A DNA stretch of 60,709 nt from Pseudomonadota bacterium (GTDB lineage: Bacteria > Desulfobacterota > Desulfobacteria > Desulfobacterales > JAHIVH01), in contig JAHIVH010000044.1 in NCBI GenBank assembly GCA_018816735.1, positions 1-60,709 of the forward strand. The letters are read 5' to 3'. The position numbers and the translations under genes were made by a program. Positions within the stretch are counted from its first letter, which is position 1, and each line of letters opens with the position of its first letter. Below are positions 19,098-28,622 of this stretch, in pieces. The notes below the pieces were generated by a model. The model searched no databases and was not told the DNA's origin. It worked only from the letters and a program-made list of their open reading frames with translations.

Positions 19098-20864
19098 ATG
19101 TATCTTTCACATTTCGGTTTAACTGAAAAACCTTTCCAGATAAGTTCCGATCCCAAATTTCTATGGCTGAGTGAAAAACACAAAGAGGCGCTTGCTATCC
19201 TGAAATATGGAATTACAGATAACAGAGGTTTCCTCCTGTTGACAGGTGATGTGGGAACGGGAAAAACAACGCTTATTAATACATTAATAAACAGCATAGC
19301 GGATCATACAATTGTTGCGGTCATTTCCGATCCGGGCTTGAGCAAACTTGAATTTTACAATTTTCTGGCAAATGAATTTAATATCCATCAGCAATTCACG
19401 GACAAGGCGACCTTTCTTGTTCATTTTAAACGGTTTCTGAATGATTCATATGAAAACAATAAAAAGATACTCTTGGTCATTGATGAAGCCCAAAGATTGG
19501 ATCATGCACTTTTAGAAGATATCCGGCTGCTTTCAAATATCGAAAAACAGCAGACCAAGTTGATGAATATTTTCCTGATTGGCCAAAATGATTTTAATGA
19601 CACCCTTTTAAAATTAGAAAACAGGGCCATTCGCCAGAGAATTTCGTTAAATTATCATATCAATCCGCTGGTAGAACACGAAACAGAATTGTATGTCAAA
19701 CACAGATTAATGATAGCGGGCGCCAGGCAACCTATTTTTGACGCAGGGGCTGTGAGAACAATATACTATTATACAAAGGGGTTTCCGCGCCTGATTAACA
19801 TTTTATGTGATCATGCCCTTTTAACCGCTTATGTCAGGGAAAGGAAAACCATTGGCGATGATATCATAAAAGAATGTGTGGATGAGCTTAGAATTACACC
19901 TGCAAAAATGGATTACTCGCCAACATATGTATCTGCTGAAATCGAAAATGACACCTTATTTGAAAATAATGCCACGCCATTACAAAAGCAGGCTGAAACA
20001 GCCCGGAAAACCTATGCAAGAAATACGAAGGTAAGGAGCAGCACAGGGTTGGGATATCTGGTTTTGACAACGGTTATTATCCTCTTTGCCATTATTGGCG
20101 GATTCTATGCCTATAGCCGGAATAACATGCTAAGCTTTCATGAAATAAAAACATATATCAATAATCAGCAGTTCAAGCTGACAAAACAGACAAGTCCTCT
20201 GCCAGAAGAAATAAATACGGACAAATATGACATTCCCGTTCCGGAAATGCATGAAAATAATACAAATGAGTCGGTTGCCCATGACATTGCCATACCGATA
20301 GAAAATATGGATAAACCTGAAAACATGGCTGCCGAAACCGTTGAGATCCCAGATAAAAAAATTGACTTGGCTCAGAATCGATTAGATGAAGATGTAAACC
20401 CGCAGGGTAACCCGGAACAAAAAGAACCCAAATCAACAACTGCCAAAAAAGAACCCAGCTACTGGAACACCCTGAACCCTGAAGACCAGCGGTTTTACGT
20501 TATGGTTGTTTCCGGGCACAAGATTCCGATTCAATTCATCAGCAATTCAAATGACCTCCCAAAAGAATCTTATAAACAACTCTCTATCATTACGGAAATT
20601 TTAAACAATCTACCGGAAAGCAAGGTTACAATAAGAGGGTATTCAGACACGGTTGGAACAGAATTGTACAATAAAAAACTATCTGAATTCCGGGCAAATA
20701 TTGTGAAGTCCTATATTATTGGAAACGGAATTGATGAGAAAAGAGTAAATGCTTCAGGCATGGGTTCCCTGAATCCTATCGCAAGCAACGAAACATCCGA
20801 GGGAAGAAAAGCCAATCGAAGGGTGGAAATCCAAATCATTTTTGAGCGCGGTCAAAAGTCGTAA
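19098..20864 (+). CDS. ExeA-like AAA ATPase fused to an OmpA peptidoglycan-binding domain
   Basis: 588 residues. The N-terminal 270 residues match XrtA-associated/ExeA ATPases: YLSHFGLTEKPF, Walker A GDVGTGKTT (50-58), Walker B LLVIDEAQ. A single transmembrane helix at about 317-337 separates this cytoplasmic part from a linker rich in Pro, Glu and Lys. A C-terminal OmpA-like domain (about 470-585) carries IRGYSDTVG, NKKLSEFRA and ANRRVEI. ATPases of this type usually end in a different peptidoglycan-binding domain, so OmpA looks like a functional replacement. It is transcribed away from the EPS operon and probably helps assemble the export complex through the cell wall. Confidence 0.88.
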   Translation: MYLSHFGLTEKPFQISSDPKFLWLSEKHKEALAILKYGITDNRGFLLLTGDVGTGKTTLINTLINSIADHTIVAVISDPGLSKLEFYNFLANEFNIHQQFTDKATFLVHFKRFLNDSYENNKKILLVIDEAQRLDHALLEDIRLLSNIEKQQTKLMNIFLIGQNDFNDTLLKLENRAIRQRISLNYHINPLVEHETELYVKHRLMIAGARQPIFDAGAVRTIYYYTKGFPRLINILCDHALLTAYVRERKTIGDDIIKECVDELRITPAKMDYSPTYVSAEIENDTLFENNATPLQKQAETARKTYARNTKVRSSTGLGYLVLTTVIILFAIIGGFYAYSRNNMLSFHEIKTYINNQQFKLTKQTSPLPEEINTDKYDIPVPEMHENNTNESVAHDIAIPIENMDKPENMAAETVEIPDKKIDLAQNRLDEDVNPQGNPEQKEPKSTTAKKEPSYWNTLNPEDQRFYVMVVSGHKIPIQFISNSNDLPKESYKQLSIITEILNNLPESKVTIRGYSDTVGTELYNKKLSEFRANIVKSYIIGNGIDEKRVNASGMGSLNPIASNETSEGRKANRRVEIQIIFERGQKS

Positions 20865-20921
20865 CAGGCATAAATAAAGTGATGGGAATTAACGATTGCC
20901 TCAAACTGACTATGCAATTTT

Positions 20922-22805
20922 TTAACCGACAATCGACGGGAACATAATTTTTTTGGTTCGCTCAATTATTTTTTCATAGTACGTACAATTTCTCTGCAGA
21001 TAAAAACTGGTTTCAATATCCCATCTTCTTTCACCCAGGTTTCTTAAAAACGCTCCCAGGTCATATCCGGAACTGAATCGTTTGACGTAAAGTTCTCCCC
21101 AGCTGTTTTTATATATCACGCCCAGATCGTTAATATTTTTTTCCCATGGATTCCTCTCAAAACTGACAATGACCATGAGTTTGGTTATAAATTCCTTTTT
21201 AAGATAAAAAGAATTGTCCACACTGAACACATCATTTGTGCCAAAAAATTCTTTGATTTGTTTACATAAATTAATGATTTCCTGAATGCTGACACTCGAA
21301 GGATTCGGTTCCATATTGATATTGTTGGCGTCATCCAAAAGTTGGTTCCATATGATAAACGCAAGCGTGTAAATAATGTCTGTCCCGGATACAACAACTT
21401 TCTGCATTGAATTTCTTGGAAATATTCTCCAGGTTTTCCGGTCCAGCACGATTGTGAGATCGGGCAGATTAAGGTGATCCAGGGGTTTTGGAATAACCTG
21501 GACCTTATCTGTTTTTTGCTGGTAACACGAATGAATTCTTCTGCCCAGAATCGTCATGTCCTGTCTGTCAACTTCACTGGCGATACCTGCATGAGCGGTT
21601 ACAATTTCCTTGTACACTTTCAGCATGAACTGGAAAAGACGGTTTCCGAAATCGATCTGGGTATCCAGATCCCACTTTGAAAAGCTATTGAGCCAGCTTT
21701 TAATATCTTTATTCATGGGATATTTTTTGAAAAAATCACTGATCAGTTTTTTCTTGAGGGGTTGATTTCTGTAGTACGATCTAAAACCACATCTTAAAAA
21801 AAAGCTCTCCTGAAGAAAGGCCAGCTTGTTTTTGTTTTTAGCCCCCTGATAATGCTCAAAAATGGACTGCATCGTGAATACAATCGGATCGATTGCCGTA
21901 GGCGACGAGGCTGTAAAAACATGATGTCGAAGCTGATGGCAAATCAATGTTTCATCTGGTGCATCCAATTGAATTTTCAAAAGAAACATTTTGATGATGG
22001 ATTTTAACGGGCGGGTCAATGATTTCTGCAGTTGCCATAGCGCCGCGCCAAAATACTCGCTGGGTTCAATTTTTTCCAGATTGCCAAAATCAATCAGGTC
22101 ATAATCCCCGTATTCGGTGCTATACATGGCGAGCAAAGCCTGATCATAATCAAAAGGTTTTTTTTCGTCATACGCCACCCACCATAGAGGAATTTTTCCC
22201 ATAATAACAATACAGGTTCTGTAAAATTCCTCTTTGAGGACATTTTTCTGTGTGCTCCCGGAGCTTTCCATGTCCACATTTCCGAAATTTCCCTGCCTCA
22301 CATCATTCACATCACACAGAAAAAAATAAATGGGCAGTTTCACATGGATATCCATCCAGTCTTTAATCAGATTGACCTTCTGGTTAAACTGCCCCCAGGA
22401 TTTTGCATCAAATTCATCTTTGTCATAACAGATCCATATATCACAATCAGATGAAGGTGTATGAGCCACCGTTCCCACGCTCCCTATCGTATAAAGTCCT
22501 TCAATCCAGCAGAATTTTTCAGGGACTTTCAGCATGGTTTCCTTGTCATATACCTTAAACATTCTCTTGAAGGCAGATTCCCTTTTACGAATTTCAATGT
22601 CGCTATCAATATTAAAAACCCTGAAATTTTTCTTTAAACCATCAACATAACCCGGACATGATGGATGATTAATACTCAATAGCCAGGGAAGAAGATAAAA
22701 AACAGCTTCGCTCTCTCTGGGGGAAAACTCGGAGAAAACATTTTTTCTATACTGATTATATTCAGCAAAAATCTTTTTATTGTTGGAAAGAATCCGGCTA
22801 ATCAC
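20922..22805 (-). CDS. cyaA: Class I adenylate cyclase
   Basis: 627 residues. The nucleotidyltransferase-type catalytic centre is clear: GSVGT followed by SSDCDIW (about 108-124), matching the GS...SDxDxW motif of enterobacterial CyaA. It makes cAMP from ATP in the cytoplasm. It is shorter than the roughly 850-residue E. coli enzyme, so much of the C-terminal regulatory region is absent. The start is a GTG with only a weak ribosome site; no better in-frame ATG precedes the catalytic motif. The cyclic-nucleotide-binding protein at 26596 could be a target. Confidence 0.93.
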   Translation of the reverse strand: MISRILSNNKKIFAEYNQYRKNVFSEFSPRESEAVFYLLPWLLSINHPSCPGYVDGLKKNFRVFNIDSDIEIRKRESAFKRMFKVYDKETMLKVPEKFCWIEGLYTIGSVGTVAHTPSSDCDIWICYDKDEFDAKSWGQFNQKVNLIKDWMDIHVKLPIYFFLCDVNDVRQGNFGNVDMESSGSTQKNVLKEEFYRTCIVIMGKIPLWWVAYDEKKPFDYDQALLAMYSTEYGDYDLIDFGNLEKIEPSEYFGAALWQLQKSLTRPLKSIIKMFLLKIQLDAPDETLICHQLRHHVFTASSPTAIDPIVFTMQSIFEHYQGAKNKNKLAFLQESFFLRCGFRSYYRNQPLKKKLISDFFKKYPMNKDIKSWLNSFSKWDLDTQIDFGNRLFQFMLKVYKEIVTAHAGIASEVDRQDMTILGRRIHSCYQQKTDKVQVIPKPLDHLNLPDLTIVLDRKTWRIFPRNSMQKVVVSGTDIIYTLAFIIWNQLLDDANNINMEPNPSSVSIQEIINLCKQIKEFFGTNDVFSVDNSFYLKKEFITKLMVIVSFERNPWEKNINDLGVIYKNSWGELYVKRFSSGYDLGAFLRNLGERRWDIETSFYLQRNCTYYEKIIERTKKIMFPSIVG

Positions 22806-22936
22806 TGTGTTTCACTTTTTTATTGGGTCAGTCCGACGTTTTGGTGTTATTTTCTTGAACCATTATACTTGAAAACGCATCAAATCTACATATAATTGTG
22901 TAACGATCATCAGCTATTTTTTCAATATTTTTAATT

Positions 22937-23179
22937 ATGAATTGCACAAATAATTCAGGATGCGATATTCTACAAAAGATGAGTAATTATAAAAAAATAA
23001 ATTGTTACAAGTGCAGGCACTATTATGTAACGTGGGATAAAAGTTTTCCTCATGGGTGCCGTGGGTTGAATTTCAAATCCAGAGAGTATCCGGCAACAAC
23101 GGTCTATAAAAATTCCGGCCATCACTGCCTGGTTTTTGAACCCAAAGAGCCCCTGAACAAATCTTGGAAAGGATCATGA
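22937..23179 (+). CDS. Small Cys-rich conserved protein
   Basis: 80 residues. It has CYKC followed by TWD, HGC and HHC with a C-terminal LVFEPK, so four or more Cys/His residues could bind zinc. Short proteins of this pattern are conserved in Desulfobacterota and some other Proteobacteria; I know no proven function. The ATG has no good ribosome site. A second ATG 14 codons in (MSNYKKINC) may be the true start and would give 66 residues. It ends by overlapping the convergent M15 peptidase gene by 6 bp. Confidence 0.65.
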   Translation: MNCTNNSGCDILQKMSNYKKINCYKCRHYYVTWDKSFPHGCRGLNFKSREYPATTVYKNSGHHCLVFEPKEPLNKSWKGS

Positions 23180-24031
23180 ATACAATTTAATATGCCATGG
23201 CTCAAATCTGACACCAAGCATATTATTTCTGTTGTATCGAAAATTGACATAACCCAAATTTTCGAGCTTATGATAAACAGATGTATAGGTAAATCGTTCT
23301 GTAAAATTTTCTACACCAAAATTCGCCTGCCCCACATCAAAATCACCAATCGCATGGAACGAGTATCCCGGAGGGGCCAGAGATCTTGACGCCAGGGAAA
23401 GGTTGCCATAACTTCTGTAAGCTTTATTTAAAAAAAGACTTAACTGCTTTGTAATACTCCTTACACCTGAAGTCAGAATGACGTCTTCGCCGATATCCTT
23501 CTTAAGCTTTATATATGTCTCTTCAGGCAATCCCCTGTACAAATAATTGCCGGTATCAGGTATCTTTTGCACTTTGGTCTGATCAATTTTTTCAGTAAGG
23601 CCGACAAATGGTTTCTGCCCGCTGAACCCGTAAACAGATGCATCCTTGTAAAAAATCATTTCTATAAAATCAAGCTCCTCCTTTTTAAAGGCCCCCACAC
23701 GGACATAGCTCCTGGCGATATGAACGGCATCATCAAAATCAAGAAGATAAAAATTACCGTTACCGACTGTTTTCTCTATTCTTCTTAAACGCATGACTGT
23801 TGATGTAAGGCGTTCTTGTCTTTCACCTGTCAATAAAATATCATCTCTATGCTGCTCATGATAATATTTCATTTTGTAGAGATAATCTTTTAAATAATCA
23901 TCTGGTACTGATACCTGAATGGACTTAAACTGGGAAAATTGAATAATATCTGCCAGAGCCGCCGAACTGATGCCTGTACTCATAAGGGATGCCATATATT
24001 TAAAAAAATTTCTTCGTGTCATCATTGACAT
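23174..24031 (-). CDS. Tat-exported M15-family peptidase (VanY/DacX-like)
   Basis: 285 residues. The N-terminus carries a twin-arginine motif (TRRNFFK) and a hydrophobic stretch ending SSAALA, so export by Tat is likely. The C-terminal part has the M15 zinc pattern: YSFHAIGDFDVG (His and Asp ligands) and RFEPWHIK (catalytic Glu, His ligand). The family trims peptidoglycan peptides (D-Ala-D-Ala or related carboxypeptidase). The middle (about 60-170) is unrecognised. Three closely spaced ATG codons make the exact start uncertain. Confidence 0.85.
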   Translation of the reverse strand: MSMMTRRNFFKYMASLMSTGISSAALADIIQFSQFKSIQVSVPDDYLKDYLYKMKYYHEQHRDDILLTGERQERLTSTVMRLRRIEKTVGNGNFYLLDFDDAVHIARSYVRVGAFKKEELDFIEMIFYKDASVYGFSGQKPFVGLTEKIDQTKVQKIPDTGNYLYRGLPEETYIKLKKDIGEDVILTSGVRSITKQLSLFLNKAYRSYGNLSLASRSLAPPGYSFHAIGDFDVGQANFGVENFTERFTYTSVYHKLENLGYVNFRYNRNNMLGVRFEPWHIKLYS

Positions 24032-24113
24032 ATTGCACCAAGAACAGGTCAGAATCGAAAAAAATGTTTGGGATTCATAAAATAAACGTGTCTATTCTGT
24101 GAGAACAGGTTTC

Positions 24114-24575
24114 CTAAAACTCAAAACACACTTCCATTGTAAATGCCCCTCCCTCCAATGTGAAAGGTATGGCAATTTTCGGCCCTTCGGTAAAATGCAG
24201 GATATTATGGTTGGAACCGCCAAAAACAGAAGGAATAGCCCCATCAAGCACAAGACCTATAGCCTCAAGTTCTCTTCTTGCTTGTCCTGAAACCATATTT
24301 GCAATCTCACCCACGACTTCTGTTACATCTCTGTCAAGTTTGGTAATTTTTTCACCAAACATATTTGACGCAATTGTTAAAACACTTTTTTCATCAAAAC
24401 TGAGTGAAAATGTCCCGTTTGACTGACCAGTCATTCCCACAATTGCACTCACATCACCGGTTGCAAGATCATCCTTCTTCAAGTAAGGTTTTGACGCCTT
24501 GGCCTTTGTAAATGCCATAATCTTCAAAACCTCAACAACTGCCTTAATAAATGGATTGATATACTCAGCCTTCAT
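24114..24575 (-). CDS. CheX-like chemotaxis phosphatase
   Basis: 153 residues. The CheC/CheX family motif E-x2-N is visible in VVGEIANMVSGQARREL, and the pattern of a single ExxN helix fits CheX. Such proteins dephosphorylate CheY-P. The start overlaps the stop of the HDOD gene (ATGA), so the two are co-translated. It lies about 8 kb from the hydrogenase-chemotaxis operon, which has no phosphatase of its own, so a link is possible but unproven. Confidence 0.88.
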   Translation of the reverse strand: MKAEYINPFIKAVVEVLKIMAFTKAKASKPYLKKDDLATGDVSAIVGMTGQSNGTFSLSFDEKSVLTIASNMFGEKITKLDRDVTEVVGEIANMVSGQARRELEAIGLVLDGAIPSVFGGSNHNILHFTEGPKIAIPFTLEGGAFTMEVCFEF

Positions 24576-25642
24576 ATTTTCCCCGGTTTGTTTTTTGATG
24601 GTGTTATGATACGGGTTACTTCAGAAACTTCCTTGCCGACTATTTCAAAAAGCTTTTCAAAATATTGGACAGGTAATTCAATATATTTCCATGCATCAAA
24701 ATTTAAGGGGGGCACAAATCTCTCACCACTGCTTCCAATCTGCATGCCATTTGTAATGATATCTGCAAAATGGATTACGGAAACTTCTTTTCGATGCCGT
24801 GCCCGGCCCGGTAAATGATGGAACATGACCATGTCTACCAGGATATCGGAAAGTTTCCAGAATTTAAGCAATAACCCGCCGAATTTTGCATGATCATGCT
24901 CTAACACTTTTTTTTCCGATTGATGGAGAGGTTCATCATTTTCCCATGACATTTCAAACGCTTCCTTGGCACGAAACGGTAAATAGTTAAAAATGACCAG
25001 CCGGCCAATATCATGAAGCAATCCGGCAACAAAAAACCGTTCTGTCTCTGGTATTTTTTTATACTCGGCAATTCTTTTTGCAATCACACCGCAGGCAATA
25101 CTATGCGACCAAAAAGAAGGAAGCGTAACAAAATTCTCCGGGATGTCCTTAAACGTTTTAATAACCGACATGCTTAAGACCAAAGAGTACAGAGCTTTTG
25201 TACCAACCACTGACACAGCACTTGAAACAGTATCCACACGATGCCTTAATCCATAAAAAGAACTGTTCACCAGTTTTAAAAGCCTTGCAGCAAGAGGTGG
25301 ATCCATTCTGATGACTTCCGCAAAATCGTTTGCACTGCTATTGGAATTACCCATCAAAGAAACGATCTGGGTGAAAATGATGGGGAGCGAAGGCAACATG
25401 ATTTTCTTTCCGGCCAGATCAAATGGTTCATCTTTTTGCTCCAGATGAATCACATTGTCCTCTGGCTTTGACGGACCGGCAAAATATACGGCATCATTCT
25501 CGCCGGATAAAGCCGCATACTCTCTTGAAACGCAGAGCCTTACCAGTTCCTCTATCACAATGTGATCTTTGTCTGTATAACGGAATCTGTTCTGCGTTCT
25601 TTCTTCTGCCTTTTTAAGTATTGCGGCATCCATTTCGGCCAT
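24572..25642 (-). CDS. HDOD-domain signalling protein
   Basis: 356 residues. The HDOD domain spans about 75-290, with LPSLPIIFTQIV, RLLKLVNSSFYGL and LLHDIGRLV. HDOD proteins act in signalling, often c-di-GMP, motility or chemotaxis, usually without catalysis, although here an HD pair is retained. The N-terminal 70 residues are not recognised. It overlaps the CheX-like gene by 4 bp, which ties it to chemotactic signalling. Ribosome site AAAGGT about 11 nt upstream. Confidence 0.9.
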   Translation of the reverse strand: MAEMDAAILKKAEERTQNRFRYTDKDHIVIEELVRLCVSREYAALSGENDAVYFAGPSKPEDNVIHLEQKDEPFDLAGKKIMLPSLPIIFTQIVSLMGNSNSSANDFAEVIRMDPPLAARLLKLVNSSFYGLRHRVDTVSSAVSVVGTKALYSLVLSMSVIKTFKDIPENFVTLPSFWSHSIACGVIAKRIAEYKKIPETERFFVAGLLHDIGRLVIFNYLPFRAKEAFEMSWENDEPLHQSEKKVLEHDHAKFGGLLLKFWKLSDILVDMVMFHHLPGRARHRKEVSVIHFADIITNGMQIGSSGERFVPPLNFDAWKYIELPVQYFEKLFEIVGKEVSEVTRIITPSKNKPGKI

Positions 25643-25834
25643 TGAATAAAATTACCTTTTGAGTGGCATAAGATTCTACCCGGCGTTTCGGTTCACCTTA
25701 AAACGAAGTGAAAATAAAAGAAAAGTGAAAAAAGATCAAAAAAAGCTATTGAACTACCTGTTTTTATATGAATATAGCGGAGAAGCACCCCTTTTGTCAA
25801 TCCTAAACTCAAAATGGCAGATCAATCGTGCAAT

Positions 25835-26326
25835 CTATTTCCCGGATTTTCGGGGCTGAATGCTTAATTTATAGAATTTTTCAGCCATCACCAAAAACTC
25901 TTTGGACCCAAGATCCTTTATGGCTTTTTGCGCCAGACCACGCTCAACCATTTTTAAATAGGGTTTGCTAAGATTTTTATCATAGGTGCCGGATTTCTGA
26001 TTCCTAAAAATAATTGTCATCTTTATTCGCATTGCATGGGTCGCTGCCGTTAAAATATCCTCATTATTTCTCAAAACCATGACTTCATCTTCAACCAGAC
26101 GCTTGTTTGATTTTAAATAGGACCGGTTCTCATCATTGGTGGGTGGAAGTGAAAAGAGTTCATTGGTCACAGATGCAGCAAGAAGGCCTGACACATCCTT
26201 GCCATATTTTTCCAGGTACACAGTTGAAAGTCGCATATAAATGCCATGTTTGATCTGGTTGATACCATTATCTATCTCGTCCCAAATCGATTTTTTCCCT
26301 GAAAATAAAAATGAAAAAAGCCCCAT
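25835..26326 (-). CDS. Conserved hypothetical protein, helical
   Basis: 163 residues; I do not recognise the family. It opens with a short hydrophobic MGLFSFLFSGKK, then is mainly helical and charged, with no signal peptide cleavage site and no Cys. GAGGGG just upstream of the ATG supports translation. It is separate from the HDOD/CheX pair, with a gap of about 190 bp. Confidence 0.65.
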   Translation of the reverse strand: MGLFSFLFSGKKSIWDEIDNGINQIKHGIYMRLSTVYLEKYGKDVSGLLAASVTNELFSLPPTNDENRSYLKSNKRLVEDEVMVLRNNEDILTAATHAMRIKMTIIFRNQKSGTYDKNLSKPYLKMVERGLAQKAIKDLGSKEFLVMAEKFYKLSIQPRKSGK

Positions 26327-26595
26327 ACCAACCCCTCAAATTTTTTCATGTGACTAAAAGCAAAAAAGATAACCGCTTAAAAGAATCTGTTCTTTATGTC
26401 AAATACATTTTATTTTGAAAACTATACTGATGTTCCGGGAATGTGTCAAATAAAGGCATTTGATTGTGAACGGGTTTAATCTAAAATACACCATAAGCAT
26501 TTTTATCCTTTGACCCGATACCGGATTTATATTAATAATAACTTACATAATTCAAAGTCCACCTCTTTTCATGCCACTAAAGGGATCAATACAAA

Positions 26596-27171
26596 ATGAT
26601 CGAATCTGACTATCTAAAAAACAATGAAGAACTTATTGAAAAAATGAGCAAAATTCCTGAGCTGGGAATTTTTGATGACAAAGACCTGCATGGCCTTATG
26701 AAGTTAAGCAAAATCAGAAAATATGAACCTGGTGAAATCATTATAGAGGAAGGGTGTTATGACAGCTGGATTTATTACCTTATATCCGGCAAGGTAAAAG
26801 TTGTAAAAGAAAATGAAGATATAGGCATCATGCAACGGACAGGAGACGTCTTTGGTGAAATGGGCGTGATTGACGGTTCCGCAAGGTCAGCATCCGTTTA
26901 CGCCGTGACAGAATCTGTATGTCTTGCCACAGACACGTCATATATTGACCGTTTGTCAGGTAATAATAAAGTGACCTTTGGGTACATTCTATACAAACTG
27001 TTTGCCGAAATTCTGGCCAGCCGTTTAAGAGTTGCCAATCAAGAGCTTATTAAAACCAAAGCGAAATTGACCATGGTCAAACTGGCCAAAAAACTTGAGC
27101 TGACAAGTGAGGAATTGATAATCGCCAGAAACGAAATTGACAAGTTGCTTTGCTCAGGACAAGAAGAATAA
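26596..27171 (+). CDS. Cyclic-nucleotide-binding protein without HTH
   Basis: 191 residues. A CRP-type cNMP-binding beta-barrel covers about 20-135, with the phosphate-binding cassette FGEMGVIDGSARSASVYA, including the Arg that contacts the cyclic phosphate. The C-terminal 50 residues form a coiled-coil-like helix (LIKTKAKLTMVKLAKKLELTS region) with no helix-turn-helix, so it is probably not a DNA-binding regulator. It may bind cAMP from the class I cyclase. The 3' end overlaps the convergent LysE gene by 18 bp. Confidence 0.85.
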   Translation: MIESDYLKNNEELIEKMSKIPELGIFDDKDLHGLMKLSKIRKYEPGEIIIEEGCYDSWIYYLISGKVKVVKENEDIGIMQRTGDVFGEMGVIDGSARSASVYAVTESVCLATDTSYIDRLSGNNKVTFGYILYKLFAEILASRLRVANQELIKTKAKLTMVKLAKKLELTSEELIIARNEIDKLLCSGQEE

Positions 27172-27867
27172 TGGAGACATGCCCAGGTATATTCCGAAAA
27201 AAATCATAAACGCCCCGCAGATACCCAATATCCCGTAATAAACTTTTTTATTCAGATATCGTATTCCCCAAAAAGCCAACATAGATATCAAAAGATACCA
27301 TGCCAGATCCCCTGCTTCATGACCGATAAAAAAAACGGCCAAATGGGGCCAGTTTTTCAGCGATACATTAATTTGGGTCATGAATGCAAGTCCGATGGTT
27401 GCCCACCAGATCCACCAGTAAGGATTGGACATGGATACCATGGCTCCCCCCAAAATTGTATGGGACGCGCCTTTGTTTTTCAGTGGAATGCATCCATTAT
27501 CCATATCTCTGGGGGCATTTAAAAATTCTGTTGATATATTTCCTTTGATCAGGTCTTTGACGAGGGTTACACCAAATAAAACAAGAACACCCCCGCCGAT
27601 AACCCCAATACCCTTTATAACGGCCTGATTTTCAACTATATATGAAAATCCAAGTAACATGAAAAGAATGAGAATCATTTCAACCAGTGCATGCCCGATG
27701 ATGACAAATACCCCCACCAGGTAACCTGAACGCTTTTCCTGGGCTGCCTGAATGATGGTGTAGGTCAAAAGCGGCCCCGGGGCCATGGCTCCGGTGAGCG
27801 CCACGATAAAGGAAAAAGAAAAAATTCCCCAAAAACTTGAAAAAATACTTGTTATCTGTTCAATCAT
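27154..27867 (-). CDS. LysE/RhtB-family amino-acid exporter
   Basis: 237 residues with six or so transmembrane helices. The family signature GAMAPGPLLTYTI sits in the first helix, with SNPYWWIWWATIG in the middle. LysE-type proteins export amino acids or small derivatives across the inner membrane. The start at MIEQITSIF is preferred over a TTG 12 codons upstream, though neither has a strong ribosome site. It is divergent from the FmdE-family gene by about 70 bp. Confidence 0.88.
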   Translation of the reverse strand: MIEQITSIFSSFWGIFSFSFIVALTGAMAPGPLLTYTIIQAAQEKRSGYLVGVFVIIGHALVEMILILFMLLGFSYIVENQAVIKGIGVIGGGVLVLFGVTLVKDLIKGNISTEFLNAPRDMDNGCIPLKNKGASHTILGGAMVSMSNPYWWIWWATIGLAFMTQINVSLKNWPHLAVFFIGHEAGDLAWYLLISMLAFWGIRYLNKKVYYGILGICGAFMIFFGIYLGMSPLFFLS

Positions 27868-27937
27868 AAAAGAAGCTGTACACCTTGAATGATTGTATGG
27901 CAATGTCAGTTTATCTTAAAAAAGAAAAAGGATTAAC

Positions 27938-28552
27938 ATGAATAAACAATTTTCTGAAGAATTAAATCAGTGTATTTCATTTCACGGCCATTTGTGCCCC
28001 GGATTAATTTATGGCTATCTGGTAGCCCAAAAAGCCAGTGAGCTGCTCCATATCAATCGATCAAAAGATGAAGAAATTGTGGCTGTCTGTGAAAATGATT
28101 CCTGCGCAGTTGATGCATTGCAGGTTATCCTTGGCACGTCTTCAGGCAAAGGCAATCTGATTATCCAAAATTATGGCAAAAATGCCTTTACCATTTTTTC
28201 GCGTTCTGAAAAAAAAGCCTATCGTTTTTCCCGAACCACAACATATGCATACACAGGCCTTGACAGTCACGAATTTCAAATGCTTGAAAAAAAAGTTGCC
28301 GATGGCACAGCAACAATCGAGGAAAAAAAACGCCAGAAATATTTGAAGGCTATTGATCTTATTGAACAACCGTTTGAAGCTGTCTTCAAAACAGAAGAAA
28401 CCGCTTATCATCCGCCTGATTATGCGCCCTTGGCCCCATCAAAGCCATGCGGTCTGTGTGGGGAAATGACCATGTCAACGCGGATGGTATCTTCAGATAC
28501 GCATGGTTTGCTATGTATCCCCTGCTCCTATAAAAGAACGAATTTAAAATAG
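27938..28552 (+). CDS. FmdE-family protein
   Basis: 204 residues. The N-terminal FmdE signature FHGHLCPGLIYGY and CENDSCAVDALQ, and a C-terminal zinc-ribbon CGLCGEM...CIPCSYK, match the FmdE family, named after a formylmethanofuran dehydrogenase subunit. In sulfate reducers such proteins often stand alone with unknown role, possibly in molybdopterin or formate metabolism. No Fmd/Fwd catalytic subunit lies nearby, so methanofuran chemistry is not implied. Confidence 0.9.
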   Translation: MNKQFSEELNQCISFHGHLCPGLIYGYLVAQKASELLHINRSKDEEIVAVCENDSCAVDALQVILGTSSGKGNLIIQNYGKNAFTIFSRSEKKAYRFSRTTTYAYTGLDSHEFQMLEKKVADGTATIEEKKRQKYLKAIDLIEQPFEAVFKTEETAYHPPDYAPLAPSKPCGLCGEMTMSTRMVSSDTHGLLCIPCSYKRTNLK

Positions 28553-28622
28553 CAGGTACACCCCATATGAAACAAGGGGTCACCCTGATTTTTAAACGAT
28601 TAACCAAGCCTTGAATATGAAT

